Positions 33,370 through 62,790 of a stretch of DNA of 64,000 nt are shown one piece after another. The DNA lies in NCBI GenBank assembly GCA_018857735.1, contig JABMCL010001056.1:1013501-1077500 (forward strand), read 5' to 3'. The position numbers were made by a program, and so were the translations under genes. The stretch's first letter is position 1. Every line of letters starts with the position of its first letter. Under the pieces are notes generated by a model. The model saw only the letters and a list, made by a program, of their open reading frames with translations, was not told the DNA's origin and searched no databases. The stretch is from Alviniconcha marisindica. Its lineage: Eukaryota; Mollusca; Gastropoda; Provannidae.

Positions 33370-34060
33370 GGAAAACTGCCCCCAGGAAGGTGCCCCACTA
33401 AGAAAACCAACTGGAAAATTATCCTCAGAAAACTAAGCCTTAGAAAAGTTGCCTTACTAGGAAAATTACCCACAGAAAACTAAGCCCTAGGAAAGTTGCC
33501 TTACTAGGAAAATTACCTCAGAAAACTAAGCCCTGGGAAAGTTGCCTTACTAGGAAAATTACCTCAGAAAACTAAGCCCTGGGAAAGTTGCCTTACTAGG
33601 AAAATTACCTCAGAAAACTAAGCCCTAGGAAAGTTGCCTTACTAGGAAAATTACCTCAGAAAACTGAGCCCTAGGAAAGTTGCCTTACTAGGAAAATTAC
33701 CTCAGAAAACTAAGCCCTAGGAAAGTTGCCTTAGTAGGAAAATTACCTCAGAAAACTAAGCCCTAGGAAAGTTGCCTTAGTAGGAAAATTACCTCAGAAA
33801 ACTAAGCCCTAGGAAAGTTGCCTTAGTAGGAAAATTACCCACAGAAAACTAAGCCCTGGGAGAGTTGCCTTACTAGGAAAATTACCTCAGAAAACTAAGC
33901 CCTGGGAAAGTTGCCTTAGTAGGAAAATTACCTCAGAAAACTAAGCCCTGGGAAAGTTGCCTTAGTAGGAAAATTACCCACAGAAAACTAAGCCCTGGGA
34001 AAGTTGCCTTACTAGGAAAATTACCTCAGAAAACTAATCCCCTAGAGAGTTGCCCCACTA
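33370..34060. repeat. 46-base minisatellite, about 15 copies
   Basis: Unit GAAAGTTGCCTTACTAGGAA, then AATTACCTCAGAAAACTAAG and CCCTAG. Repeat spacing is 46 bases, with 47-48-base variants where CTCAG reads CCACAG. Decayed units extend to about 33330. Confidence 0.95.
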
Positions 34061-34628
34061 GGGAAAATGCTTCCCTGGCACGCCTTATGCTAGTAAAAGA
34101 ATCTACATCAGAAGGAAAAAAAGTCAGAACTACGCTTTTAAAACAAAAACACCAAAGGCAGAAAAAAGAAGCTTATTTAATTAAACAAAGCAAAACACGT
34201 TCAATTTTCAGTGAAAGCACCTTTCTCAAGCCACAAACTAATGTCTAATAAACCACGACAGGAATGAAAATTGATCTACTTTGCTTTCAGTTGGGTTCAG
34301 AAGTGTTTCAACTTTGTTTCAGATTTAAAAAACAAACAAACAAAAACAACCTTCAAGATCTTCATTATGCTTACTTAAAAAATAAATAAAAATAAATAAA
34401 AAACAAATCTTGACAAAAAAAAAGGGAACAAAAAAACTCATTTTTTTTCTTTCTTCTTCTACTGGTGATTTTGCCCCATACAATAACCATGGTTACACTG
34501 AAACTGTAAGTGAACACATGATGCAACCACAGCATGAGCCCTGAAAACATCTAGCACAATCAGTGTTATGCACCTTGTCAGTGGTATATCAAACATATGC
34601 AGCCCCATCCTCATTCACTGACTCAGAT

Positions 34629-34634
34629 TTTATT
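34629..34634 (-). terminator. Possible poly(A) signal for the TJAP1/BEGAIN-like gene
   Basis: AATAAA on the minus strand, about 480 bases after the stop codon. Other AT-rich candidates lie further on. Confidence 0.35.
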
Positions 34635-34995
34635 CAGCCAAACTAACACCAAATGCAGAATTTACCAGCTGCAGAAGTATTACAAGACCAAAAGCAAAAA
34701 TCTCCCTCTGTGCCAGGTTTCTGACACTTCATGTCCCTTGCTGGCCAGAAACATTTTTATTTTTTTATTTTTCTAGAGCAAATCTGGAAATGGACCTAAT
34801 GATGCATGGCTTGGGATTAGACAGTGCATGCATTTTATGCGACAACTGAATAAGTTGCTAAGTGTACACAACCCCTGAAACCTGAGACATCAACATCCAG
34901 GACCGAGCGCAGTCCAGCCACCATTGCCAGAAGGCAAAGATGTCAAAATTTGTACAAGTTGGCTTGGCAGCAGTGTTTGCTAAAAAAAAAAAACA

Positions 34996-35063
<68 letters not shown>
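34996..35063. repeat. (GA)n microsatellite in the presumed 3' UTR
   Basis: GA run 50 bases past the stop codon of the minus-strand gene; read as (TC)n in the transcript. Confidence 0.95.
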
Positions 35064-35067
<4 letters not shown>

Positions 35068-35112
35068 CCAAACAAACTCAGCAGATTCATTTACACCAAA
35101 ACTGCAGTGACC

Positions 35113-52781
<17,669 letters not shown>

Positions 52782-53694
52782 GGCTGTCCCCACTTTCTTC
52801 TAACATCACTCTCAGTCTGGAAAATTAAATGGGGCACAGATTCAAATCTCAGAATCAGGAAACACTGAGTGGCACTGATACAAGTAATAGGTTATGCACA
52901 TGTATACAGGTACATGCACACTACATGAGAAAGAAAGCAAATTATATAAATTCTTGCAAGTTCTAACAGTCAGCTGGTTTTGATATAAATTAAAATGATA
53001 AAATATGGACAAAATATTATATATAATAATATACATGTAATACAGATCTTCTGCACTAGCTGGATAATCAGGATAATTATTTGTGGCTGCTCTTATTCTT
53101 AAGAAAGATCAAGAAATCCACCATTTCAAACTTTAAATACATGTATTCTAATCCCCCCACCCCCAAGTTAGAGTTCATTGATTGTGAGTTCTTTTTCTCT
53201 CATTTGGGTAGCCACAATCATCAATTTGAATTGATTATTCTGCAACTATTGTGTTTACATGGCACCGGCCAACAGGCCTTCTCTTATCGAAAGAACGACA
53301 TGAATGCGCAACGCTCTTGGTGATAAGTGAGACAAGCACCTGATGATTGCACAAGTGGGTTAAATCCTAGGACAGCAAAGGTGAAAAATCAGCGTGGCCA
53401 TGCATTCACACACAAGTCATTTATAACTAATCAAAGAAGAGGCATTGCCAAATGATTACAAGGGTCGTGACTCCACACTGTAAATGTTTGCTGCAAGGAA
53501 AACGAGAAGAAACGTCTACACACAAGTTGTAGTTGTTGTCAACACAACACTTTAACCGGTAACATTTAACACATGCCTGGCGAAAGTGACATGTTTTGAT
53601 TAAGTGTTTTGGGGTACATGAGACCCTGGTTCGGTAAACAAATGCAAAAATTGACATGAAAATTCTGTCCTAGGACTTAACTCACAAGAGTTTA

Positions 53695-53815
53695 CTCGGA
53701 AGAACCGAAAAACGGCCCTTCACCCTGTCTTGACCGGGAGTCGAGCCCACGGTATCTCGAGTTTGTCACCTGATCATCAGCGCAGCGCAATAACCACAGC
53801 TACGGAAAGAATACA
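53695..53815 (-). mobile_element. tRNA-derived SINE-like sequence
   Basis: Minus strand CCGTAGCTGTGGTTATTGCG with an A-box-like start, then GATACCGTGGGCTCGACTCC with B box GGCTCGACTCC. tRNA-like spacing but no intact cloverleaf that I can draw. Confidence 0.55.
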
Positions 53816-54189
53816 GAAAGAAAAGAAGAAAAAAAGTGAACTACAGCCACAGGACTCCACAGGCAGCCAGTCTAAGGATCCCAGTCTGGTTATTAAGTGA
53901 AGTTAGTCATCAATGAATGGGAATCACAATGATAATGATGATGACTGATGCGGCGCAGATAATGACAGAACTGCCAGTGCCACGTCCGCTGGAAGTAAAA
54001 CACCTCAATGACCTCCTTACCTCAACAACACAGGCCTATGTTTGTACATTAACGGCTTTCCATAACCATTTATCGGCAGTTCTTAATGTGTGCTATCGAA
54101 CTGATTCCGTGACGTTGGACTCACACTTGCCAAACAACAGTTTTCACCGATGTGAAAGTTTCGCTGTCGTTGTACACATAGGCCTAGCA

Positions 54190-54245
54190 CAGAAACATTT
54201 GATGGAATCACTTCCGCTCTCTGGTTTACGCGTGCGCAGATACTT
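54190..54245 (-). promoter_or_regulatory. Promoter-like ETS and NRF1 motifs upstream of the TJAP1/BEGAIN-like gene
   Basis: CACTTCCG (ETS, GGAAGTG on minus) and GCGTGCGCAG (NRF1-like) within 35 bases, about 1.4 kb upstream of the 52816 acceptor. A 5' UTR exon here is possible. Function inferred only. Confidence 0.35.
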
Positions 54246-55094
54246 TTGAACTTTCATTTTCAACTCCAGGCTTCGTACGAAGCCGATTCTTCTTCTTCTT
54301 CATAAAAAGTAAACTATATATACACACAATGCCACAAAAAGCATCAACCAACCAACCAACCACACAAAACACACAAACTTACAATGATAGATTAAATGTG
54401 TTCATGAGACAAGCGACTAGTATATGATTATATGCTTTACTGACAGAACTGTGACCTATCTCAGTCACTTCAGTAGTGGTGGCTCTCTCTCTTCTCTCAG
54501 ATCAAGAATTATGTTAACATTCACTAGACCATTCTGTTAGTTATTTGTCTATTTACTCCCCCCCCCCCCCACCCTCTTCCGTTTCAGTTCAGTTGTGCTT
54601 TTTGGCTTTTGTTTTGTTTTGACTGACTCAGCCGTGACTGAAGTTGCGGCGGCTTTGACTTTTCGGACTGACAATAATTTGCTAGTGCCATCCGATGACT
54701 CAGTCACTGTATTCTCGTTTATGGGTAGCACTCAAATAAGCATACTGTTTTTGTGTTTCCTGTACCTGTTTTTGTTTTGTTTTGTTTTTAGTTTATGTGA
54801 GTACGTAGCCGTACGGCCACGGCTTCACTGAATCAGAAGGACGGCCTCGTCACTAGCCGGTCATAGGGAGTATAGGGAAATGGAGCCACTGGGATTGAAG
54901 CTAGTCTGAAGGCCCAGAACAATGGCGATGTACTTACGTCAGAAGCATATAATTGTAATTATGTTCACATAACTGTAAATATGTCCTTTTCACTCACACA
55001 AAGACTGAAAGGCACAGCTTTGCATTCCCGCACTACGAGTACGCTAATCAAAACGAGTTATAGTTTGGCTAACGAAATCATTAATCAGTTGAAA

Positions 55095-55096
<2 letters not shown>

Positions 55097-55149
<53 letters not shown>
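55097..55149. repeat. (CT)n microsatellite
   Basis: CT run. A C tract is at 54559-54570. Confidence 0.95.
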
Positions 55150-55151
<2 letters not shown>

Positions 55152-55619
55152 TTAAAAAGATGAAGTTTTTTCTTTAATTTTTTTAAACATTTTAATTTTA
55201 ATTTTATTAATATACAGAGACTGAGAGAACGAAAGCGCGCCTAAAAGGGAAAGAAATAGATTTAGCGAGTGGTGAGAAAAGCAATCTCTTGCCGGTGAAC
55301 TAGATCTAGAACGCTGTGTGCAGGCTTTTACCGGCCACGGACCTGTAAATACTGGTCTTTGGCTTTTACTAGCTCGGTGGACAAACGACACCCTTTACTG
55401 AAAAGCTGTTCGCACACAAAGAAAGAAAAAAGAAGAGAGAAACACAATAAACACTGACTCTTCGAGTCAAAGAGAGAACCTCAGTGCTTGGGTGCATAAG
55501 GCCCTTTCCGGGCCCCATGAGTCAATCTTTTATGCTGGAAAGGTCCGTTTTATTTTGTGTGTGCTTTTGTTGTTGTTGTTTTGATCGCCACTGAGCCAGA
55601 CGTATTTCGCTCAAGGAGA

Positions 55620-55911
55620 GCCCATCAGAGGCTAGGCGATGATTATGAACGGAGAGCATTTTCCCGGCAGCTCACAACGGTGTCAAAGAAGTGACGTCGA
55701 CACTGTAAACTGGTGCATGGTTGAATGGTGTACACAGAACTTGCGCCGTCGCGGCACCAGCCATGCAACAACAAAAGAGCGCTGCCAGTACACCGCTTCC
55801 GTGGATATTAATAATACACGCTATAAACGGATACAGTCACTCATATGTCACATATGACACGTGCGGCGCAGTGAGTCTGCTTGAGAGCAGAGAATAGCGC
55901 TATATAAAAGC

Positions 55912-55946
<35 letters not shown>
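55620..55946 (+). mobile_element. SINE, second copy (body and tail)
   Basis: GTGTACACAGAACTTGCGCC ... GGCACCAGCCATGC ... GGCGCAGTGAGTCTGCTTGA, then GAGCAGAGAATAGCGCTATA and AAAGC with (TAA)n. This matches the reverse complement of 23288-23560. The tRNA head is not recognisable. Confidence 0.82.
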
Positions 55947-55951
<5 letters not shown>

Positions 55952-56087
55952 GAACTTAAAGAAAGACCGCTAATCTTGTTGCCTTCTTCTCAGGCATGGG
56001 AGTAACTTCTCACTTTATGCCAACTAGAGGCTCTAAGTGAGGGGAATAAAAGAAAAGAAAACTTCCAGTTCTTCTTCTTCTCCTTTT

Positions 56088-56089
<2 letters not shown>

Positions 56090-56161
<72 letters not shown>
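56090..56161. repeat. (TA)n microsatellite
   Basis: Pure TA run of about 70 bases. Confidence 0.97.
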
Positions 56162-56164
<3 letters not shown>

Positions 56165-56843
56165 TTATTAGAAGTATTTTTACATAATGTGAAAATTTCA
56201 ATTTCATTACTTCCGACTCGAAAATGATCTTACAATTACTGATGCTAACAACATGTATCAGCAAGTTGCACCGATGGAAATTTATGTTAAAAACGAAAAC
56301 AAAAACAACCCTATTTGCAGTCAGCAAACAACCTTTCTACATTTGTGTCTGTATCCATACTGATAATTAGTTTCATTTGATCTGTATCTCATACTCACAG
56401 GACCACATAATTATACGCGCATTATGCTAACACATTCATACAATACATACATAGAAAAGAAAAGGAAGAAAAGAAAAAGCTGATTAGCAATGGCCTAGAC
56501 TTATAATGAAATTACACTATATACAGTCAGGCAAACCAGTCAAATAATCAGTTTTAAATCAGCATATGGTTCCAAGTATAATTATTTCACTGATCTTGTG
56601 GCGTTATGTCACAGGCAGAACACTCAGTAAGAAAGACAACACCATTCTTGATCCAAGGCTCAAAACTTTGTAAGTGGTTATTTCCCTTGCATCGTTTCGT
56701 GCCTTACTATCACACGACACTGACTCGAAACTGGGAATGGTAGAAATTCGTAATTTCAGCGGAAAAACTCGGTGCCTGAGGCAATTAATATAGACAGAAA
56801 ACTTCCCTAAAACTAGATATTTGGGATTTTAATTTGACCGAAG

Positions 56844-56844
<1 letters not shown>

Positions 56845-56935
<91 letters not shown>

Positions 56936-57159
56936 TGTTTTTCTTTTCCTTTTCAACTGAACTGTTTTCGTGTTGGTATTTCAGTGTTTATTTGCATTGA
57001 TAGGTTTTATCAAGCTATTGCGGCTTGATCACTTTCATTACTTCCGACTCGAAACTTGGGGTCCTATTAAAAAGAGTTCAACCGTTGTGGGTTTTTATCG
57101 TCAACAACAGTAAAATTAAAACGTATACTTTCAACCATTTCTTTCCATTAAAGGTTTTA

Positions 57160-57236
<77 letters not shown>

Positions 57237-57296
57237 CAGGGATACGCGAACGCGCGCGCTCTCGCACGCACTCACATGCACGTACGCACACGTACG

Positions 57297-57328
<32 letters not shown>

Positions 57329-57339
57329 TGCGCACGCAC

Positions 57340-57382
<43 letters not shown>

Positions 57383-57583
57383 ACACACACACACACACAC
57401 ACAAACGCGCGCACGCGCACGCACGCACGCACACACCACAAAATCAGTCATAAACAAAGCAATCTTTACTGCCGTCGTTTCAAGTTCTCTCGATGCAAGA
57501 GTCTTAATACTGAAACACATTAATTTACATCATCTTCTTTTTTAGGGTGTGTGGTGGTGTGTGTGTGTGTGTGTGTGTGGTGT

Positions 57584-57640
<57 letters not shown>
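56845..57640. repeat. (CA)n arrays and a (TG)n array
   Basis: CA at 56845-56934, 57161-57235 and 57300-57440 (with ACGC interruptions). TG at 57549-57638 in the opposite sense, so the flanking sequence could fold. Confidence 0.96.
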
Positions 57641-57641
<1 letters not shown>

Positions 57642-58440
57642 ATTCAAAGTTTGTTTCGGCATTAAATTATTTGTTAAAATAAATAAATACTAATAGGTCT
57701 TCGTTAACCGTGTTTTCGATCGTTTTCTCATACAGTAAGAACAAATAAAATAAAAAGCGGACTTCGTTAATATTTTCCTTTCTTTTATTTTTTTTCCTTC
57801 AATTTTCCATTTAGATTAAAAATATAATTTAGACCTTCAGTTCATCTGCGATCCCTATTCGCAGCTTTTTACACGTATCGTGTGTCCAAGCGTGGGAGCT
57901 GCAATGTTTGGACCTTGGCTGATTGAGTTTAGCGGTGTTGCAATGAGTTGTTTCATGCTTTCCCGCTTGACTGTTTTTCCGGAGGTATCACTCATAAAAC
58001 TGGAAGACTCGTACAGCCCATAGTTTTTTGTTCTTCATTAATTTTTTTGTTTTGTTTTTGTTTTTGTTTTTTTAATGTTATGGGTCAGGAAACTCGTGCA
58101 TGTCAGAGTGTTTGAAATGATGGATTCTGGACTATGTGCACCATGGGTTTTAAAGTCGTTTTCGAAGCTGACTTTTAACCCCAAACCCGTCACTGCCTTT
58201 ATTGAGCCTCAGTCTCATTTTACCACCATACGTGTGCTGGTGTATCTTTATTTTGACTTTTTAGTACTTCTTTGTCCCTTGCCGGGAAATTGGGGTATCT
58301 TAATTTATGCTTTCGGCAGAGTGTACAAGTCGGATAAAGATAACATTTTAAGTTCATATGTTAATGACTGAATTCGAATAGTACAAGGATCTTGCAGCTG
58401 AGAAATAAGCTACAAATACGGCTTTTGGTTGACATCAATG
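57641..58440. other. Spacer, no gene seen
   Basis: A plus-strand frame at 58075-58371 is open (MLWVRKLVHVRVFEMMDSGL onward) but shows no domain, splice context or conserved motif. Treated as chance. Confidence 0.5.
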
Positions 58441-58535
58441 TTGAGCTCAAGAGCTGTGTGAAAGTCGAGGTGGCCGTCCTGGGCTCCCGTCCCTAATAAG
58501 CCTACGGTTTCTGTGGACGTAAAGCAACATTTCAA
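58440..58535 (+). repeat. Short repeat R5
   Basis: GAGCTCAAGAGCTGTGTGAA, then AGTCGAGGTGGCCGTCCTGG and TTTCTGTGGACGTAAAGCAA. Copies at 62250-62350 (+), 62550-62660 (-), 62695-62790 (-) and 41130 (-); shorter ends at 30155-30200 and 30460-30500. Confidence 0.78.
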
Positions 58536-58794
58536 CATCAATGTGAAAGAAAGAAAGAAAGCAAGAAAGAAAGAAAGAAAGAAAAATCTTTGGGTTATAC
58601 CAAAGTGACAACATGATTTTTTTCAGAACGTTGTCTCGCATTGCTTACTGTAGATTATATACAGTCAGACACAGATATTGTTCAGTATTGGCTCCCCAAG
58701 ACCACCCGCCCACCTAAGAGTTTCTTTCAAGCCAAATACACGAAATATTGAGCGATCGATAAAACGAATAAGGACACAATAACAAATAAGTAAT

Positions 58795-59025
58795 ACACAC
58801 AAACACCCACACGCCGGCACGCGCACGCACGCACTCGCGCACGCATGCACACCACACACACACACATCACAGCCAGCACCGACACACACACACACACATA
58901 CACAACCACCCCACACACACACACAACACACACTCACATACACACTCACATACACAAACGCGCGCGCACACACACACACAAACACGCACACACACAAATA
59001 CTCACATACACAAGCGCGCGCGCGC

Positions 59026-59079
<54 letters not shown>

Positions 59080-59090
59080 AAACACATACC
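58795..59090. repeat. (CA)n-rich microsatellite with CGCG interruptions
   Basis: Long CA-dominated stretch including ACGCGCGCG blocks. The long frames through it are artefacts. Confidence 0.95.
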
Positions 59091-59394
59091 CACCCCTCGA
59101 AACGAAAACCCGATACACCTTTAACCAGCTCCTTAAGTAACGCGGAATGCGAGTCACTGATACCCAGAAAACATAGATACAGGGGGCGTTTATAGCAGCG
59201 TGTAAAACGTTTACAGACAGAGTAAATGACTGCTGGAAGCCACACTTGTGATGCGATAGCTCTAGGATAACAGATCAATAAGGCGCTGTACCCAACGTGC
59301 CAGTGTGATTCTCATTCTCCACACTCCTCGCAGGGTGTGCACGGCAAATACTGCCCGCCTCCGTCACTCGCTCTTTTTGTTGTTTCTATAGTTC

Positions 59395-59710
59395 CTTCTC
59401 TCTCTCTCTGTTTTTCTGTCTCTCTTGCTGTCTGTCTGTATCTCTTTCTGTCTGTCTGTCTGTCTCAGTGTCTGTCTTTCTATCTCTCTGTCTTTTTCTC
59501 TCTCTCTTTCTGGCTGTCTATCCTTCTATCTGTCTGTCTCTTTGTCTACCTCTGTCTCTTCTTGTCTGTCTTTTCTCTCTTTCCTCTCTCTTTGTCTGCC
59601 TTTCTGTCTCTCTATCTGTCTACTTCTGTCTCTACCTGCTTCTCTGTCTTCCTTTCTGTCTCTTCTTGCCTATCTGTCTGTCTCTCTGTTTGTCTGTCTC
59701 TATTTTTTTT
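59395..59710. repeat. (TCTG)n-type degenerate pyrimidine repeat
   Basis: Pyrimidine-rich TCTG/TCTC mixture, open in all three plus frames only because of its composition. Confidence 0.93.
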
Positions 59711-60287
59711 TGTGCCCTATAATTTATTGTGTGCTGGGCATCAGTTTTAGTTTTTGGAAGCTGCAATGCCATGCGTTTTCGTCCCTTCTCCCTCATCATT
59801 ATCTTCTTTAATTTTTATTTTATTTTAAATTCAGGCTATATTTTTCATTAATTAAAAAACTAGTTTTTGTCTAATTTGAACAGGAATGAACTGACAGCGG
59901 GGATTTTAATCAGTTATTCCACCAGGCCAACGCGTTTGGATTCTGTTTCAGTCTTCATTTCACGCACCCGCATGTGGTTTAGTCAGTCACCATGTAAATA
60001 AATTAATTTAAAAAAATGCTCATCGTGTAGGAACGATGATCATTAGGTTCTAACGTGGTCATAAATCAGTCAATGACCAACCCTCACAGGGCTGGAAACC
60101 TGCAGACTGGAGGCCTGATCTTTCTGAGGCAAGGAATTCCGCCACTGACAGTGGAACATGCAGCTGTTGCACCTGTGTATAATAATTTAGGAGAGATCAC
60201 TGACACCGCTGCGGGACAAAGTTCACTAAGAAATCTGAGGGATTGGCGTAATAAAGCAACCACAACCTGATCACCACCAAAGGACAG

Positions 60288-60291
<4 letters not shown>

Positions 60292-60357
<66 letters not shown>
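60292..60357. repeat. (GA)n microsatellite
   Basis: Pure GA run just upstream of a CpG-richer segment. Confidence 0.96.
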
Positions 60358-60359
<2 letters not shown>

Positions 60360-60439
60360 CCTTTGAAGCTCGCCTCCCCCGTTGACCCGATGCTTAATGC
60401 TAGTTTGATACACTCACGGATTTAGACAGTGGAGGCGGG

Positions 60440-60851
60440 AAACACATTTTTGCGTTACTGGGTCCGACTCGGCGACACGACCGGCAACAGGCCTACCCTG
60501 TCAACGGAAGTTCATCCAAAGAGGAGTCTCGACAGACAGTCGCAACCGAGCTGACGAAGGCGTGCCAATCGCATCTGGGTGGACGTACACGGCAGCACGA
60601 AATTTTCGGCGGTCTGCTCAGGCCCACGTCCACCCACACAAGACACCCGTAAATCGACCACCCGGAGTCCTCCCATCGCTAAACGAGGACAAACAAACTT
60701 GCCTGCGTCAGCCACCGGAAAGTGGAGGAGTGCTCGCGATAGCTCACAGGTTCCGGGAAAGCGAGGCCGGTCGAGGGCTGAAATGAAGAAGTGTAAGCGA
60801 GTGAAGTAACATAACACGAGGATTTCGCGTCGATTGTGGAAAAAGAACAGG
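60440..60851 (+). promoter_or_regulatory. Possible CpG-rich promoter and first exon of a plus-strand gene
   Basis: The richest CpG stretch in the window, ending at a strong donor (AACAGG|GTAAGT) at 60851. Overlapping frames are open on both strands but none is recognisable. If real, this is a 5' UTR exon and the rest of the gene lies beyond 64000. Inferred. Confidence 0.35.
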
Positions 60852-61202
60852 GTAAGTTTTGCAAAATTTGCGGTCTGTTTAATTGATGTAGTTGTTCTTT
60901 ATCCATTTGTAGAGGGGTTGAAAAATAGACGTACGCTGTTGTAATGCGAGTTTTTATTTTTATTTTTATTTTTATAGTTTAAACCTTTTGTTTTTAGCCT
61001 TACTATTCTTGTGGCAGACTATACAGCGAAGATAGCTCGAGCTATTGCCTTGTATTTATTTTTGTTGAATCGCGGATCCGCGTGCTTGGCTTTTGTTCCC
61101 AAAACTTCGCAAGACTATTTATCTTAAAGTCTGGCGTGTCGGCTGGTTCTGAAGCTGAGGTAGAGTACAAATTGGAATATTTTTCATGTCAGGTACCTTG
61201 GA

Positions 61203-61255
61203 CATGGGGGAGGAGGGGGGGGGGGGGGGGGGGGGGGTGGGGAGGGGGGGGAGGG
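61203..61255. repeat. Poly-G tract
   Basis: G run with few interruptions; another at 62165-62192. Assembly length of such runs is usually unreliable. Confidence 0.93.
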
Positions 61256-61890
61256 ATGAAAGAAAAAAGAGAGAGAAAAAAAAAGAGAGAAGAAGTGGGG
61301 TGGGTGGGAAGGTAGAAAAAAACGTATACAAGAATGGTGAGCAACAAGAACAAGGTCAGTAACACAAACTGTTGTGGTAGATTTTTGTATTCTGTTAGTG
61401 TTCATTCATTATTTTACGCTTGTTGTTGAGTTTCTCTTTGTGTAACGTTTTAAAATTAATCAGTGACTACGTATTTAGCCAGATTGTTCAGGGCGCAAAA
61501 ACATTCGGTTTTTTTCCAGGCAGTTAAATGGTTGTTTGTCCCATAATTTTCAGCAAATAAGCAAAACGCTTTTCAGTAACACTACCATGGAACCATAAGA
61601 CCATCAAACTAAACATACATCAGCTATATTTTATCGTAAAAATCGCCATGTCTTTTGTCTCTACTTTTATTTCGCTATTTAACCCCCCCCACAATAGGTA
61701 CTTGGAATTTCTCACATTTAGGGTAAACCCCCCCAACATATTTCAGTATGTTTGGTTGTTACCGGTTTGTTGCTAGAACAGTTCAAATATGCAGCTGTGG
61801 ATCCATTTTATGTATATATATTCTCCACAGAGAAGCGGGGATGTAGATATATATATATTTGTTGTTGTTGTTGGTATGAATATGTCAATG

Positions 61891-61945
61891 ATTCACCCTG
61901 ATATAACCGCAAAGGTTGACTGGGCGTAAAACACCAAGTTATATG
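61891..61945 (+). repeat. Short repeat R4, copy 3
   Basis: CACCCTGATATAACCGCAAA, then GGTTGACTGGGCGTAAAACA. Confidence 0.75.
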
Positions 61946-62249
61946 TCTTAATGATTACACAAGTCATTGAAAATTCCAAGTATCTTTCACGGAAACGTTT
62001 CGAGGACGCCGGAACCCGTCTTGTTGAGGCCGCTTTAGAAGAGAGGTGGTCGTTTTGTTTCGTTAAACCTGTTTAGTGCCGAGTTGTTTCCGGAGAGGTA
62101 ACTAGCGGTGACCAAGATCCCAGGAAGCGGGGATGGGCTGGGAAGGAGGAAGGGGGTGGGGGTTGTGGGTGGGGGGGGGGGGGGGGGGGGTGCTGGGGGG
62201 CTGGGAGGGGAGGGGAAGCATACCGAACGCAAAACTGTCACCATCAGAA

Positions 62250-62790
62250 TGAGAGCTCAGGCGCTGTGTGAAAGTGGAGGTGGCCGTCCTGGGATCCGCG
62301 CCCCTGACAGTCCCCTGTGGTCTCTGTGGACATAAGGCAACATTGAACTTGAACAACCAGACTGATTTTTTCCCCATTAAGATGGGCAGCGACGAGAGCC
62401 ATTTTCGTGCTTCATTAAGTGTGAGGGGCAAAGTGACAAGACGGTGTCCGCAAATTAACTACAGCTCTCGAAGAGAAAAGAGAGCCGCAGCAGGGAACCG
62501 AACCGACATCGTCCGCTGGGCCCTCCTCCTCCTCCTTCTTCTCTAATGTTGCTTCACGTCCACAGAGACCATGGACTTACATTTAAGTCCACGCAGAGAC
62601 CGTACAGACTATTAGGGACTGGGAGCCTAGGACGCCCACCTCCTCCTTCACACGTCCCCCGAGCTCTTCGCTGGGTCCAAGTTCAATGCTCATTACGTCC
62701 ACAGAGACCATATTAAGGACCGTTAGGGGCGGGGACCCCAGGACGCCCACCTCCTTTCACCACAGCTCCTGAGTTCTCCACTGGGTCCTG
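62250..62790. repeat. Cluster of three R5 copies
   Basis: Plus copy at 62250-62350 (GAGCTCAGGCGCTGTGTGAA, then GGTGGCCGTCCTGGGATCCG). Two minus copies at 62550-62660 and 62695-62790 (GACGCCCACCTCC). The pairs are inverted relative to each other. Confidence 0.8.

Noticed and set aside
53695..53815. Functional tRNA gene
   Set aside because: B box present but no cloverleaf could be drawn by eye.
54549..54731. Minus-strand frame, lysine/threonine-rich, ending GGGGSK
   Set aside because: No splice link to the downstream gene and no family match; considered as a 5' exon and dropped.
59337..59811. Ser/Leu/Cys-rich frames resembling membrane proteins
   Set aside because: TCTG-type pyrimidine repeat; hydrophobicity follows from composition and all three frames are open.
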